In this document: positions 43,260-55,900 of the stretch, piece by piece
Layout of the letters: each line of letters starts with the position of its first letter
How positions within the stretch are numbered: the first letter of the stretch is position 1
DNA from: Phytophthora sp. 'mugwort'
Lineage: Eukaryota; Oomycota; Peronosporomycetes; Peronosporales; Peronosporaceae
NCBI GenBank assembly: GCA_033558025.1
Contig: JAUCEF010000011.1
Coordinates: 2,604,001 to 2,668,000, forward strand
Length of the DNA stretch: 64,000 nucleotides
Reading direction: 5' to 3'
Program-made: the position numbers and the translations under genes
Notes under the pieces: generated by a model
The model's database searches: none
What the model was told of the DNA's origin: nothing
Seen by the model: only the letters and a program-made list of their open reading frames with translations

Positions 43260-44410
43260 ACGCATGCCTTATAAAAAAAGCAGTTAAGGTGTAAAAAAAA
43301 CTGGTTGAGTTGCATGCCGTGCCGCGACACGAGCCGTACTGTCAAGAAGAAGCTCAGCATCCTGCTGGAAGCTGATCGCGAACGGTGAAGGGAGTGAAGG
43401 GAACCGCGCGGAAGTACAAGGTGTACCCATCTCAGATTCGCCAGTGGCGTCAAAATAGAAAGAGGTTGGGGGAAACTGTGAGGAGAAACCCACGAGCCCG
43501 AGCAATATCAACACGACGTCCGATCTCGCGCCAGCACTAAAAGAAAAGGTTGCAGCTTGGATTCTACACCGCAGACGACTCGATATCGCTGTTTCAACGC
43601 GCCATGTCATCAACAAGGCTCTTTCAATTGATCCGACTTTCAAAAAGGCTAACCGGAAAGCTTGCGTAGCTGGGTATACCCATTTTTGCTGCGTAGACAA
43701 CTGAGCATCCGGCGGCGAAATCACAAGCCAGAAGCTTAGTGGCCATCTTCAGTCTGTTAAAACACAATTTGTTGAGGTGGTAAACGAGCGATTCCGTCCT
43801 GGTGGTATTCTGGAGGGTAAACCACGGTCCATGATAGTCAACATATCGAAATGGCTGTACATTACGAGCAAACAGCAACTACCACTATTGCACCCACTAG
43901 CAGCAAAACTGTAGCCGTCCGTGGTAGCGGCGCTAACAACCAGCGGCTAACAGCGTGCGTCGCCTGTGCTCAGGACGGTACTAAACTACCGCTTTTTCTC
44001 GTATTTAAAGCCAAGGCTAGAGCTACCATCGAGAAGAAGCTCGACAACCTTCTTCCCTATGGAGTGTATGGATGCTGCCAATAGAACGGCTAGATGGTAT
44101 GCAAACGTTTTACTATGAATAATATGATGTGTTCTAACTATTGAGAAAGGATGACAGAGGCTGCCGAATTTAGGGAGAAAAGGTATGGGCACCATACGTT
44201 GCTAAGCAAACAGCTTCGCTGTTATTGCGGGACGAGTTCAAGAGCCACATACAACCAGAATTTGGGCGACAGCTAAGCGATTTAGTAACCGATCTCACAA
44301 TCATTCCCGGTGCCTACACCTGCGTACTGCAACCGTGTGATGTGGGAGTGAACAACTAAGCCGAGCCGGCGACCGTTAGATGCTACCTATGTGGTTGAAG
44401 GACGCGTAGT
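43260..44410 (+). pseudogene. pogo-like transposase relic, unit P3
   Basis: The N-terminal part at 43300-43640 includes RRLDIAVSTRHVINKALSID. The core piece (43851-44084) has KTVAVRGSGANNQRLTACVA, CAQDGTKLPLFLVFKAKA and LPYGVYGCCQ, matching the pogo block after the first Asp. IPGAYTCVLQPCDVGVN at 44305-44355 is the second-Asp/QPxDVG region. Frameshifts and stops at several places inactivate it. Confidence 0.75.
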
Positions 44411-45479
44411 GATGCTTCCCTGCCCTTCACCATGTCTAAATCTCAATTGAATAATGGTATACGTATACTGCTGAGCACTAATTTTGGGTAATGAGCTATA
44501 TTTGATCGCATATAAATAGCGTTACTCATGTTACTCATTTCGCGAAATGAAAGGCTGCATTTAATACGTTAAAATTAGAGCTATATATCGATGCCAGCTT
44601 TTCAATGGTCCAGCATAGAGCTCGCCAAAAAAAAAAGTGTTTGAGGAATTGCGTCAATGAGGTGAGAAGGTGTTTTAGCCTTCCCCCAATTTTGTCAATC
44701 CAGTGACACTGGTGCGTACTACAAGACAATTCTTGAATAGAATCTACATGGTACTGCACAGTCGTGGAAATTATATTACTACAGTACCTCCATTCGGAAA
44801 ATAGCGCCATTTTGAGAAACGATTGCGCATAGCTCCGCCTCGTTGGATAGCAGAAATATTAGTTTTGCAGAGGATTCAGCCATCTTAGTGTTGAGTTGAG
44901 CCAAAAGGACAATGCAGTGAGGAAAATACGAAGACTAGACTAGAACGCTTGGCGTGTATTCCATCATTCTAATCGAAAATACATCGAGATCTGATGCAGC
45001 GACGACAGAAGTTTCCTGGCCGTCCGAAAGAGCAGGGATTGGCTGCATGAGGGCAGCACAAGCGTTCAGGAGCATTTGGAAGTCACATATCAGCGTAATT
45101 GGCAGCGAGACAGCCCGCAGAAGTTTGTCTTTGTGTAGGTGCCTGATCTTGTACGTGTTACTGCTGCACGCTGTCTGCGCAATACTTCATGCACTCCATC
45201 TTATGGGTTGCAGACATTAGGGACGGGTTCGCCTCAGGGCCGTCGCAGGTAGCCCTCCTTTTATGAGCTTGTTGATCAGGTAGGTCGTCTTCAAAGTGCG
45301 ACCTTCGACAATTAAGGTGTGTCGCGATGGAAATGACGACGTCGACGCCGATTCGGCGATGGTATGTGGATAATGTTAGCGCTCAACATGAGTGCATATG
45401 CAGGTATACGCCAACACGAAAACGTATTTTTTCATTTATGACTAACAACGTTGATGGTCCCGTGCTCATGTGTACGATG
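44411..45479. other. Intergenic, no gene recognised
   Basis: Minus-strand frame 44535-44810 and plus-strand frame 44954-45220 have no motif that I can place. Probably unreadable transposon sequence. Confidence 0.35.
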
Positions 45480-46062
45480 GTGGAACGGCTATCTGACAAA
45501 TGCGATATTTTAACTTTCACTTTGCAAATCGACCCGCCCCCCAGGAGCCAATACTTATGCTACTCGACGGTTTAACTGAACATTGGTTCAAGGAAGTCGT
45601 CAAGTATGCAAAAAAAGATCAACATGACTGTCCTAAAAAAAAGGTGCCACCAACGCGACTTCGGCTTATTAGCCAGCGGATGCTACTCGGAATGGTCCGC
45701 CCAAAGCCCGACTACATAACAGGTGCATATATGACCTACGAGAGCAACTTCGCACCCGGCAGCCCGATCAAGTGTTTAAGCTCACCCATCTCAGTAAAAA
45801 GCGGCTGTGTAGTTGGATATGCAGGGCGTGATGCAATTTTGTATCCTCAACGGTTATTAAAAAGTGTGGCTTGCTAGGTAAGCCAACCACCGAAGAGAGG
45901 TCAGAAGGGCAAGTCGTTGTTGCGGATACCTCTGATATCGTCAGTGAAGCCGTTCGCGCGAGCTTAGTTGACGACAAAGTAGGTGAGTTTAGGTTAGGCG
46001 ATGATTGTGATGAGGTGTTTCGTGCCTTGGCCTCGATTAACGGAGGTGCATTAATTTGTTGA
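45480..46062 (+). pseudogene. pogo-like transposase relic, unit P4
   Basis: PILMLLDGLTEHWFKEVVKY (about 45550-45610) matches the second catalytic-Asp block also seen in P1, followed by KVPPTRL. ESNFAPGSPIKCLS (45740-45785) and a C-terminal acidic tail to 46062 follow after a frameshift near 45870. N-terminal DNA-binding and first-Asp regions are absent or unreadable upstream. Confidence 0.6.
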
Positions 46063-46380
46063 TCATCTGCAAATACACATACCGGTATTTACCTATTGCA
46101 AGGGCCATCTTTGTAGGTGCTCCGGTAATCATCCAATTAGGTGTCGGTACTGTGAAAAAGACAACTCGTATTTGTTATAAAGACACATCTCTGTAAGTTC
46201 GAAATCTGAGTGAAGGGTTCTGGAGCACAGAGGCAACTTCTTAATTTTTATCCAGCGTAAATAGTCAATACATTGCATTGCATGATCAAGTGTAGCGAGA
46301 TAAAGTGCCTAGCAAGCAAAGCATGACAGGATGCATTTAGGGTTAGGCCTATCCAGCTACGGAGCACACACAGTGCCAAG

Positions 46381-46627
46381 ATGTATACCTCTGTTTCAGT
46401 GCTTGCCGAAGCTCGGGTGCCAACTCGGCGTAGTCGCTGAGTAGTGATCGGAGGCTCAATCAGCCGCCGACTTATCTTAGTTACATGCTGTTCACAAGCA
46501 AAAGGCGGCAGTAAGCAATAAGTGTTAGCGAAGCTTCCCATCAATGAAATCCGCAGAGCACCGAGGAAACATACCTCTCTCGGTGTTTGTCGAAGCTCGG
46601 GCGCCTATTCGGGGTGGCCGCCGAGCA
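46381..46627. repeat. Diverged direct repeat pair
   Basis: 46381-46444 and 46567-46627 share ATACCTCT, TG(T/C)CGAAGCTCGGG(T/C)GCC and CG(C/G)(C/T)GAG(T/C)AG in the same order. The repeated sequence is otherwise unknown. Confidence 0.5.
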
Positions 46628-47079
46628 GAGTCCGCCGAGCAATGACTGGCTGCCAATCTGCTACGGGCTTGTCGAGTTGACGAATGTGATCAGTCTCCAG
46701 CTTCTGCGTACAAATATAACTCGCCTAAGTACGGAGAATGCACACACGCTGTCATTCGAACCTACCCCTCGATGAATTTGGGTGTGCCGTTTTGGAAGGT
46801 AAATGTTGGTAGTAAGAAAACGTGCTTAGTGAGGGTTTCTATTCGGACTGGACATGTCATTTGATGACTCTACTCCGTACATGCCTGTATGCCTTGACAT
46901 AGGGAATTTGGTACGACTACGTGTAGGCTGGATAGCGGATCTATATATATCTATATATTCTTAGATATGGGAAGGCTACCCCGTACCATCCTCCTAGGCG
47001 TTAATTTCGAATTTTCCGGAGAACGGGTTTTGCAAGAATACCCTCGACTAGTAGGCACATGTAAATAGGTCGTATAGCT
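46628..47079. other. Intergenic, no gene
   Basis: Contains a TATATATCTATATATTC microsatellite-like stretch near 46942. GGCTACCCC at 46974-46982 could be the left end of the pogo relic that follows. Confidence 0.3.
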
Positions 47080-48615
47080 GAATAGATGCTGCCACACCTA
47101 GATCATTTTACAAAAAGCAATCCCAGCTGTACTTGCGCCTCGCAATGGCAACTGACAAAAAGCAAACCAGCTACAACCTCGACTTTAATCGCACAGTTGT
47201 TAGTGAGTACAAAGCAACACAAATATAATCGATATGGCTTCAACGCGCTCGTCGAAAAGTACAAGCTCTACATCGATGGTCCGTGAGTGGTACAACAACA
47301 TCAGCAAGTTAAAGGCAGTTTCGAAAGATCGCCAGCTCGCCACCTGGGTAATGCGCCGGTTTTGCGGGACGTAAGCTCGAGTACCATGAGGTCGAGACGC
47401 AGCTTGCCGTCAAAGTGGAGGCCAGGAACAGGAGGGGTTAAACACAAATAATACATGCAGCTGCAAGGCCTAAAGATCGACCGCTCTATTTCAGCAGCCT
47501 CGACGGAGCAAGAACAGAACACATTTACGGCTTCTGTTGAGTGATTTAAACATCAACCGCTCTATCGTAGCAGCCTTGGCGGATCAAGAACAGAACGCAT
47601 TTAAGGCTTCTGCTGAGTGCTGCGCGTTTCGAGAGCCGTTGCAATCTGGTCTCGAGGCGACATTTACACGACTAAGAGGACACTTCCTGCAGATGCCGAG
47701 AAGCGATGCCGTGAATTCATTCATAAAGCACAGCAGCTCATTGATGACCACAGCATCCAGACTTGCAACAAGGTTAATATGGACTAAGTGCCTCGGTATT
47801 TCAAGACATAATTAACATCGACTATTGCAGCGTATGGATCAAGCAAAATACTTTTGAGGAAAGGTGGCAGCATCCACAAGCGATTCACAGCCAAATTTTC
47901 GATCACAGGTGAAGGGAAGATTCTTCAGCCTCATGGCCTCTTTCCAAATTGAAAAATAAACTGCGGGTTGCATACGGCGTGGTGGTGGACGTGAACACCG
48001 GATGTGGAATGAAAATATCCTTCTAGTGCCCGCAGAATCGTCAAATGCAGTCGGCCACACGCACAACTTTATCGCCTGCCCGTGCTCTACGTCATGGATG
48101 GCTCGTAAACCTATTCAACGAGCGGCGCTACAGTCCTACAACTTTTTGAATTGTTGGGGCCGCCGAACCTGACGAATCTACTTCTACCGGTGGATTTAGA
48201 CGTGAACAAAAGTTTTAGGCTTCTACAGTGGCCACTTCGATGATTACATTGAAAAGGCACCTGTCGACACTAAAATGCAAACGAAGAGCGGCAACCAACC
48301 AAAATAGCGTCTGAGTGGGCGCTCGACTGGATTGAAACTAAGCAGCTGACGAGATTGCGGGTGCGTTCCGGCTGTGTAGGTTGGTGGAGAAGACGACTTT
48401 TAATCTGCATGAGCCCTGCCCTTCTCTACCCAAACTGTTGACCACCGGTACGGATATGGATGCCTGGTACAATAAGAACAATTACTTCCTTGAGGATTAC
48501 GATCGTGAGGAACTCTGCATTTGCACGTCTTCGTGGTACATCCCAGATGACAATGGTTTCAACCTGTTCAGCTGCCCCAGTTTAGGCTTGAAGTACTTCA
48601 CGACGCGGTTTTGAC
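47080..48615 (+). pseudogene. pogo-like transposase relic, unit P5
   Basis: A long relic in shifting frames. N-terminal KYKLYIDGP and SKDRQLATWV (47260-47350) precede GHFLQMPRSDAVN (47690-47720). Catalytic-region pieces are KFSITGEGKILQPHGLF (47890-47945) and LFELLGPPNLTNLLLPVDLD (48140-48200). The C-terminal domain includes SEWALDWIETKQL (48310-48350) and ICTSSWYIPDDNGFNLFSC (48515-48575). Duplicated segments at 47465-47525 and 47545-47605 (ATCGACCGCTCTAT / TCAACCGCTCTATC) disrupt the N-terminal half. Multiple stops. Confidence 0.6.
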
Positions 48616-49207
48616 GGACGTCATGACTCGTCTACCGAATTTTGTATTAGGGTAGCCCCCCAAATTGCAGCATTAGGTAAGCCCCCTCAACCAACCCGAT
48701 TTTTAATAGGTAATGCTATGCGTTTTGTTTGTGCGATGCCACGTTAGGGTAGCCGCCGGTTCTGAATTTTATCCAATCACGACACACCAGATCCGTGGTG
48801 GAGTGCCACCTTAGTTACCAAAATGCTGCCGAAGGGAGTCGATGTTGTCTTGTGTAATCTTTGAGAAGGTGGACGCAGCTGTGTAGCCCACGAATAATGC
48901 GGGAAGCATGTTAAAGTCGGTGATGTACTGCTATTTGGGCGCAGGAGAGTCAAGATGATGGAGAACTGAAGTATTGCCTGAAGGTCTACCTAATTCATGA
49001 TGGCAGCCAGACTTGTACGTCGGCTTTCTGCCACGCCGCTTACTCCGTCAATGCAGCGCGTATGTCAATCAATTTGCGACTGTTATGGAGGACTTAAAAC
49101 AATCTGATAACACGCAAAAACGACGTTCAGAGCGCGCAGGAGGTATATTTCGATGCATTCTTCTGAATGAGATCGAGGCAGTTTAGAGAGTAATACTATC
49201 TAATTGA
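48616..49207. other. Spacer with repeated GGGTAGCC motifs
   Basis: TTAGGGTAGCC occurs at 48648-48658 and again near 48744-48755, with TAGGTAAGCCCCCTC at 48674. They may be the right-end repeats of pogo P5. No gene. Confidence 0.35.
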
Positions 49208-49432
49208 TCAGTTTAGATAGTAATACTGTCTATAAATCGCCTTTTTTTTTTTTAATTTCATTTTCGCCTTCGCTATCATCCACGCCGTAGTGTTTTTAAT
49301 GCCATAGCCAACATGAGTGAACGTATCTCGTATTGACTGTTCGCTGACACCTACCCCAGTTTTAACAATCCATGGCACAATGTCTTCTCGTTTTGGCACT
49401 GGTACGTTAGCCTCGGGGGGAATCGTTGCCAT
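49208..49432 (-). pseudogene. pogo-like transposase C-terminal fragment
   Basis: An open frame of 74 codons from ATG 49432. KREDIVPWIVKTGVGVSEQS and IRDTFTHVGYG match the C-terminal pogo motif in which W-I-x-x-AW is followed by I-x-x-SF-x-x-xG. The remainder of the transposase is missing. Confidence 0.5.
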
Positions 49433-50838
49433 TTGTTCAGCCGCTCAGTCATCGTACTGAGCGCGTACTGGTTCCTTTATGGGCCGAAAGGAACTTTGGT
49501 ACGGATTGCTAGCGCTTTCTTAGGAAGATGCTCAAAACAAACAACTACAAGGCATAACAAACGAAAAAAACTAGCGAGATGATATATCAACAATATTAGA
49601 ATTGAACCTGTCTGGTCCGCATTATGAATATGGGTTGCTCCAATATTCACAGCCTTACGCTTCACTACTCCTTTGCGATCCTGATGCGTTCAGGCGGCTG
49701 GATCTGACTATGCCTCGTCTTGCAGCGAAGCGACCGCCGATGGCGCTGCTTGCAGTGCTTCTACCAGCACCACAGCACCTTAAAAGGCGTAATTCCCGTC
49801 GCTGTAGCTATATCTAGTGTCTGAGCGGGTAGCGTAGTCGGCGTAAAAGATACATGTTCTTCTCATCAACTCGTTTACCCCCCCCCCCCCCCCCCCGACT
49901 AGCTCCTCCTCTTGTTATGCTTCCTCTGCACGAAACCCATCGAATCCGTCCACAGCCTCAACAACGCTCGGCTTTCCACTCATATGCTCAAATTCAGAGC
50001 TGATTAGCTCCCAACCTGCCTAGCTACTTGGAGGCTTAATTGCTCTATCTAGCCATGTCTCCAGGACGGCTAGAACTTGATGAGCTGAAATCAGCGCGAT
50101 TGTCTTCCCGTGACCAAAGGGTCAGCAGCCTTGTACATTGCGCCGCCATGAGCCAAATAGTTCATAGTAATAGCACACGAGTTGTGATGTCCAATGTCCA
50201 CCTCAGCATTAGCGTCAAGAGGAGCCAACACATCATTCCAGCTGCTTGAGACTCGGCGGCGTATTTTCTCGAACCCATCGCGCGTACAGCGGGTGTGGCG
50301 ACTAACCAGCCCATAGAGAACACTTGATGAGATCGGATCCAATCCCTGTCATATCGGGCACTGCGAACTTGCATTTGGAAGCTCAGGTCATGTGCGCTTG
50401 TCGGCAACGACCGCACAGAGAACAAACACAGCAGGGGCGGCGCACGCCAACGTCGATCTAGCTGCGTTCATGTTAAGAGGAGAGGGTTTGAAGGCTTGGC
50501 GTTTGGCAGAGATAGTTTGGTAATGCGTGTTTATAGCAGAAAAAAAGAGGCCGAAAAACCTCCTTCATCTCTGTACATCGCGAAAGAGGAAGGTCTCCAT
50601 TTGATGCGGCTCCTATTTTGGCAATCTCTTTTTCGACTGCGACCCGCCCCCAAAAATGCGATGGTTGGAAAAACATATTTTTTCTGCTTCGTAAAAGCTC
50701 GGAAATGACGTAAAAATAATACTAACCAAAGGGTACAGTGAATTTTCATGTATTCCTATTCGTCCATGCACCTCTCCTTTTCCTCCAATTAAATGCCATT
50801 CGTGTTAGCCCTACATTCCCACATTGCTCTGAGCTACG
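49433..50838. other. Intergenic upstream of the five-exon gene
   Basis: No gene recognised. Minus-strand frame 50091-50342 and plus-strand frame 50496-50708 lack motifs. A 19-base cytosine run is at 49878-49896. The promoter of the gene at 50839 should lie in the last 100-200 bases. Confidence 0.35.
49878..49896. repeat. Poly-C tract (19 C)
   Basis: An uninterrupted run of 19 cytosines. Shorter C runs occur near 57867 and 58020. Confidence 0.9.
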
Positions 50839-52018
50839 ATGCCATCGACGGTGCCTGTGGACGAAGCCATCCGCACGCTGAGCGCGGAGATGGCCAAGGA
50901 CAAGGACGTATCCGTCATCGGCAAGTAGGTTATACTCGCTCCTACCTACAAATAAAATTTGTTTATTAAAATTACTCGCAGGACGGAGGCGGAGATGGAG
51001 GTTTTGGCCCATTACGCCACTAAAGGTCGACGTCGCGCCGGTATAGGCGCGATCATCGGCTCTTCGGTCATGGCTGGGCTTTGGAAATTGTCCAAGAACC
51101 AGAAGAAGCTGCTGGGGGGCTTCGGCATGATATGTGAGCTTCACAATATTGTTTAGTGTGATGGGATTTTTTTTATTTATCTTTTAAATTTTTTCTTATC
51201 GTAGCCGGCGCTCTGTTCGGAGCTTCGTACGGCATCATTAGCATCCGTCGGGAGATGTTCTCGGACTTGTTGATGCTGCCGTCGGACAAATCGCCGTTTG
51301 CGACCCGGGCCCGGACCATGTAAGGACAAGTCGTGAGAAATGTAGGGTAGTTGATGAGTCGCTGTATTGATTATTTTCATTTTGGTGGTTTGCTGCATGT
51401 AGATTAATGACCAAGATCCCAGACAATCCGTTCGTGCAAGAACTGAATGAGAAGTTTCAGCATTCGGCTGCGGCTATGTACGACGCCACTTGGTCCTGGT
51501 TTGCGGGATGACAAATATTCAATAGTTTTGTTTGAATGTGTTTTGTCATTTGTATGCTTCGTAGAGACTCGTGGAATGAGGATGTTAATGCGTCTGCGGG
51601 TTTTGACTCGAAACGGACTACGGTCCCCCCACCTGCTCCTCGCCGCGAGATTTCCAGCAGCATCCCGCCGATTGTTGGACTAGACACGCCGCGCCGCGGG
51701 AAAGAATACCGTGATCAGGACCAGGAAGCTTTCGATGAGCCCATTGACAGTGGACGACGCTCGCCATTTTTCTTCGGTGCAAAACCTCCCCAGGCCGACG
51801 AAGCGCACGAATTTGGAGACCGTAATGCCCCCCTCTCTCGAGATCCCTATACGCACTATTCGCAGGACTCTCGCGGCCCAAAACCCGACAAGAATGCCCC
51901 AGCACTGCGTCATGACGAAGATGACTATTTCTTTGGAGTACCCAGCGAACTGGACGCTCCAGAAAAGCCCACGACATGGGAAGAGATCCGACGCCGTGCT
52001 GCTGAGCAACACAAATAA
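50839..52018 (+). CDS. Conserved-looking small membrane protein, five exons
   Basis: Exons 50839-50924, 50982-51133, 51205-51319, 51403-51477 and 51565-52018 join in phase for 293 residues. Each intron is 57-87 nt with GT/AG ends and would stop the frame if retained. Residues about 45-90 have two glycine-rich hydrophobic stretches (RRAGIGAIIGSSVMAGLW and LLGGFGMISGALFGASYGI), likely a membrane hairpin, followed by RREMFSDLLMLPSDKSPFA. The last exon is Pro/Asp-rich and disordered, ending KPTTWEEIRRRAAEQHK. The pattern recalls OCIA-domain proteins of mitochondria and endosomes, but the match is weak and I do not assert it. The next gene starts 127 bp downstream on the same strand. Confidence 0.78.
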
Positions 52019-52145
52019 ATAGTAGCACGTGACAAGAACTACATGTAGTTAACTCCAGCGAAAAAAAGCTCGTGACTGAAGTTTGTGTTCCATATTCTTG
52101 AGAAAACGTCCGCCTGTTCACAATTCTATTGTGACTTGGAAGAGG

Positions 52146-52940
52146 ATGCAATTGGGGAAGACTGGCGATGACACCCCCAAGAACAAGCCTCGTGATAAGA
52201 GGCAGAACGAACCTTTAACGCCCTGTGTGTCAGACCTGAAGAAGCACAAGGAAACGCTGCTATCCACGAGGTATTCCAGCACCAAGGCCTTGTCGTATGA
52301 GGGACTCCTGTCTGAAGAGGAGTTAATCGTATTAAGAGCGATCGTGGCACGAGAAGCGGGACTCGACGACTTGTTGCGCTGCTGTTGCTCGTTTGAAGAC
52401 GACCAAAGCGTCACGTTGCTAGAGAGTCTACTGCATGTTCGAGACCTGTCTCTAGCTACAGTCGATGCCATCGCAGGGTGGCGACGTCGTATGCTCCAGA
52501 TGCGTCCATTCCTATGGCGGAACCTGAATTATGCGCTGAAAATGACCAGTGACCTCGACTTTGTAAGCAAAAGCCAACTCGCCACATCAGCAATGGACGG
52601 AGTACGTCTGCCTCGTCGCAATCCATTCTCTACGATCGGAGGTCTGGACCAAAGTATGCGCATCTTCTGGGCAATCGAAATGCCGGAACAAGAGGATTTG
52701 TCTGTGCTGTTGGACTCGGCTTCGTTCGCTCCCAGCCACGTGACGGTGGACTTACCATCCAAAATCCGCCTCGCCGAGTGTTTTTTACTCTACGAAGAGC
52801 GACGTTATGGCAAGTTTTCGAGAGCGCAAGCAGCGACAGATCATCGTCTCAAAGAGCTGGTGCGAAAGGAAGCAGAGTATTCGTCAAGGATGCGCTTTGG
52901 GAGCCGGAAGCCTATCACAACATACGGGAAAGATGAGTAA
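52146..52940 (+). CDS. Hypothetical protein, 264 residues
   Basis: Start chosen at ATG 52146 (MQLGKTGDDTPKNKPRDKRQ); the frame extends upstream to 52083 but without an ATG. A basic N-terminus is followed by mostly helical sequence with EEELIVLRAIVAREAGLDDL, then WRRRMLQMRPFLWRNLNYAL, an acidic MPEQEDLSVLLDSASF and a Lys/Arg-rich end. There is no signal peptide, membrane segment or known domain. The clean long frame between two confident genes supports a real gene. Convergent with SMC1, stops 53 bp apart. Confidence 0.7.
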   Translation: MQLGKTGDDTPKNKPRDKRQNEPLTPCVSDLKKHKETLLSTRYSSTKALSYEGLLSEEELIVLRAIVAREAGLDDLLRCCCSFEDDQSVTLLESLLHVRDLSLATVDAIAGWRRRMLQMRPFLWRNLNYALKMTSDLDFVSKSQLATSAMDGVRLPRRNPFSTIGGLDQSMRIFWAIEMPEQEDLSVLLDSASFAPSHVTVDLPSKIRLAECFLLYEERRYGKFSRAQAATDHRLKELVRKEAEYSSRMRFGSRKPITTYGKDE

Positions 52941-52993
52941 GAATCCATAATGTAAACGCATTATCCAATGAGAGACATCCATCCCCAACAGTT

Positions 52994-55900
52994 CTAGTCG
53001 AACTTAGTGAGATCCAGCGTCATTGACTTGGACTGTTGCAAGGTGATATCCTTGCAGATCCCGACCAGCGCGTCAGCCTTTTCGTAGAATGAGTCCTTCA
53101 ACGAGATCACAACGCACTGGAAATCGCAGTTCGCGATATAGGTTGAAACCTTGTTCACGTTCACGTTGTCCAGAGCGGCATCCACTTCATCAAGGACAAA
53201 GAACGGCGACGGGCGGTAGTTGTGGATCGCGAACAGTAGTGCGAGCGCAGCCACGGTCTTCTCACCACCAGACAGCTGCTCCATCTCTCGGAATCGCTTC
53301 ATTGGAGGCATCGCGTTGTACTTCATGCCACTAAGGTACGGCTCTTCTGTATTCTCCAGATTCAAATATGCCGTGCCACCTAGTGGGTGTTTCGAGCTCT
53401 TGGTGAGTTGCTTGTATGTCGAGTCAATCACTCCTGAAATATGGTTAAACGCTTCCATAAAGCGATCATAACGAGTTTGCTTAACCTTTTCGAAATTTGA
53501 CGCAGTTTCAAAGGTCTGCTGCTTGATACGATCCAGTTCCTCTTCTTCTTTCCCAATTCGACTTTGGATCACGTCAAACTTGTCGAGAGCGCGCATGTTT
53601 GGCTGCATTTGCGCGAGCTCTGTGAGCAACATACCAATCCGCTTCTCGTAGTCGGCATTCATCTCATCGAATTCCTTATCATCCACCACGACGTGAGCAT
53701 CCGGAAGCGACGAAAAGTCCACTTCCCGGTTTGCCCCGTCATCGCCTAGTAGAAATTCCACGTTTTCAAGGACACTAGACCCACTAGTGTCGTCCATTTC
53801 GACGTCTTCCGAGCCGATGGTCCTAACTGTTGGCAATTTGATCTGATCTAACGCTGCCCGCTTGAACAGCTCCGTCTTGTGATCCTTCAGGCGCTCAAGC
53901 ACTGCTTCCTCTGACGCAATTCGTCGTTGGATTTTGCCCTTCCGCTCCTCATACTTCGCCTTCTTGCTGCCAATTTCTCGAAGCTCTTTCTCAAGCTCAT
54001 CCACCTTCGTCGATAAATGTTTGCGTAGCTCCTCTTGCTCCTTTCTTTCCTTGCGCAAGGCAACGACCTTTTTCATTAGAGCAGCTTCCTCTTCTGCCAA
54101 CTGCTTCAAACGCTGGGCTTCCCGCGCTGCTCTTTCTCGAGCTGCAAGCATGGGCTGGTTGAAGTCCTGAGACTGTAAATACTCGATCTGACGTACACCA
54201 AACGGAGATAATATCAGCGACACAATCAATACTGCCAGATTAAACTTCACTTACCTGTGCGCGAAGCTTAGCTTCATGTTCAGTAATTTTCCGTCGCATT
54301 TCCATCGCCTTGTGGTGTCTCTTGAGCACTTTCTCTTCATAGACGCGAACACTCTCGACGCCAATCGCTTCGCTAAACTCTGCGAACATTTCGTCTTCTA
54401 CACTATGAATTTGTTCCTGAAGCGCCTCAATCTTGCTCTTGCGAGAATCCACAGCCACTACGAACTTGCAAAGCTCGGGCTCAATCAACTCTGCCACTCG
54501 CTTCTTGGCATCATCAATTCGAGCTTGAATCTTGGGCTTTTTCGTTTCTGTAATTACCAAGTCAGCCTTTGCATGACTGAGTCGGCTCTTCAATCCTTCC
54601 AGGTGCGTACGTAGCGTTTGTAACTTCGTATAGGATGCACCATGTCGGTCCATGGCGCGAATTGCATCGACAAGTCCACTTTTTTCTTGCTGCAAGGCCT
54701 CGACCTCCTTTTCATCCCATCGGCCAGCTCGACGCAAATCGCTCTGTGTTTTACCACCAGTCATACTGCCGTTCTTGCTCACAACCATTCCATCCAACGT
54801 CACTGCCTTCACCTTCTCGTTTTGACGGAAACAAAGATCGCGGGCAACGTCGATCGAATCGCATACAACAGTATCACCAACAGCATAGTGCAGCGCTGGT
54901 TCAATCTCAGCGTCGCATTCAATCACGTCGACCACCATTTTAATGTTGTTCCCCAAACCGCGAAAGCGCTCATTGATCGGTTTTACTCGAATTTTATCCA
55001 GAGGAATAAACTGAGCACTGCCCGCACGAGAATCCCGAAGGTATTGAATACAGTCTTGACCTGTTCGGTTGTCTGTCACCACGATGGCGTCCATGTGCTT
55101 CCCTGTCGCCACAGTCACAGCCATATTGTACTTGCGTTGGATCGGCTTGCAAAGGTCTACAAGACGACCGCGAACACCAGGATACAACCGCTTCAGTGTT
55201 TCCAACATCTCCGCTCTTCTCGCCTGTGCCTGCGACTGCCGCTTGTCATCCTTCAGGTCACGCAACTTATTAATTACTCGGTCCAGTTGCTTCGACAGTT
55301 TCTCTTTCTTCTCTGCCTGTCCCCGATTGTCTTCGTCTGCCGTCTGTAACGTCTTCTCGGCTTCTACAATGTCATGCTCAGTCTCAGAAATGACGCGTTG
55401 CATGCTGCTGAGACGTTGATCGGCTTGCTTGAGGTCTTCCGACAGCATTTCGACCATCTTGAGGTTTTCCTGACGCTCCTGACCGAGTGTTTCCACTTTG
55501 TTCTTGTCCGCGTTTTGCTGACGCATGATCGACTCGAGCTCATTCCGCAGCAAGTTCGTCTGGACCTGTACGGCTTCTTTAATTCGATGATATTCCTCCA
55601 AGCGCGAACCTTCTAGAACGAGTGCTCCGTCCTCTCCTCCTTGACTTGCTTGGCGAGCTTGGTTTGCATCTAGCTCGGCTTTTGCTCTTTCCAGCTCCTG
55701 TCGATCGTTTTTTAAAGCTTCAACCTCTGTGGATTTGCCTTCAAGCCGTGTTTTCATAGTCTTCTCCGTTATTTCTGACTCGACAATCTTCCTCTGGGAA
55801 TACTGGGACTGTTCTCGTAGCCGAATCACTCGTGGTTGGATATCCTCCATTTCGTTCTGAAAATCCTGAATCCGCTCGCGATTCGCCTTCACTTCCCGAA

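Noticed and set aside
50839..52018. Firm assignment of the five-exon gene to the OCIA family
   Set aside because: Only the Gly-rich hydrophobic hairpin and overall size agree; the characteristic OCIA motif could not be confirmed.
54642..55349. 235-codon plus-strand frame within SMC1
   Set aside because: Antisense shadow of the SMC1 coding exon. The SMC1 frame has the hinge motifs; this one has none.
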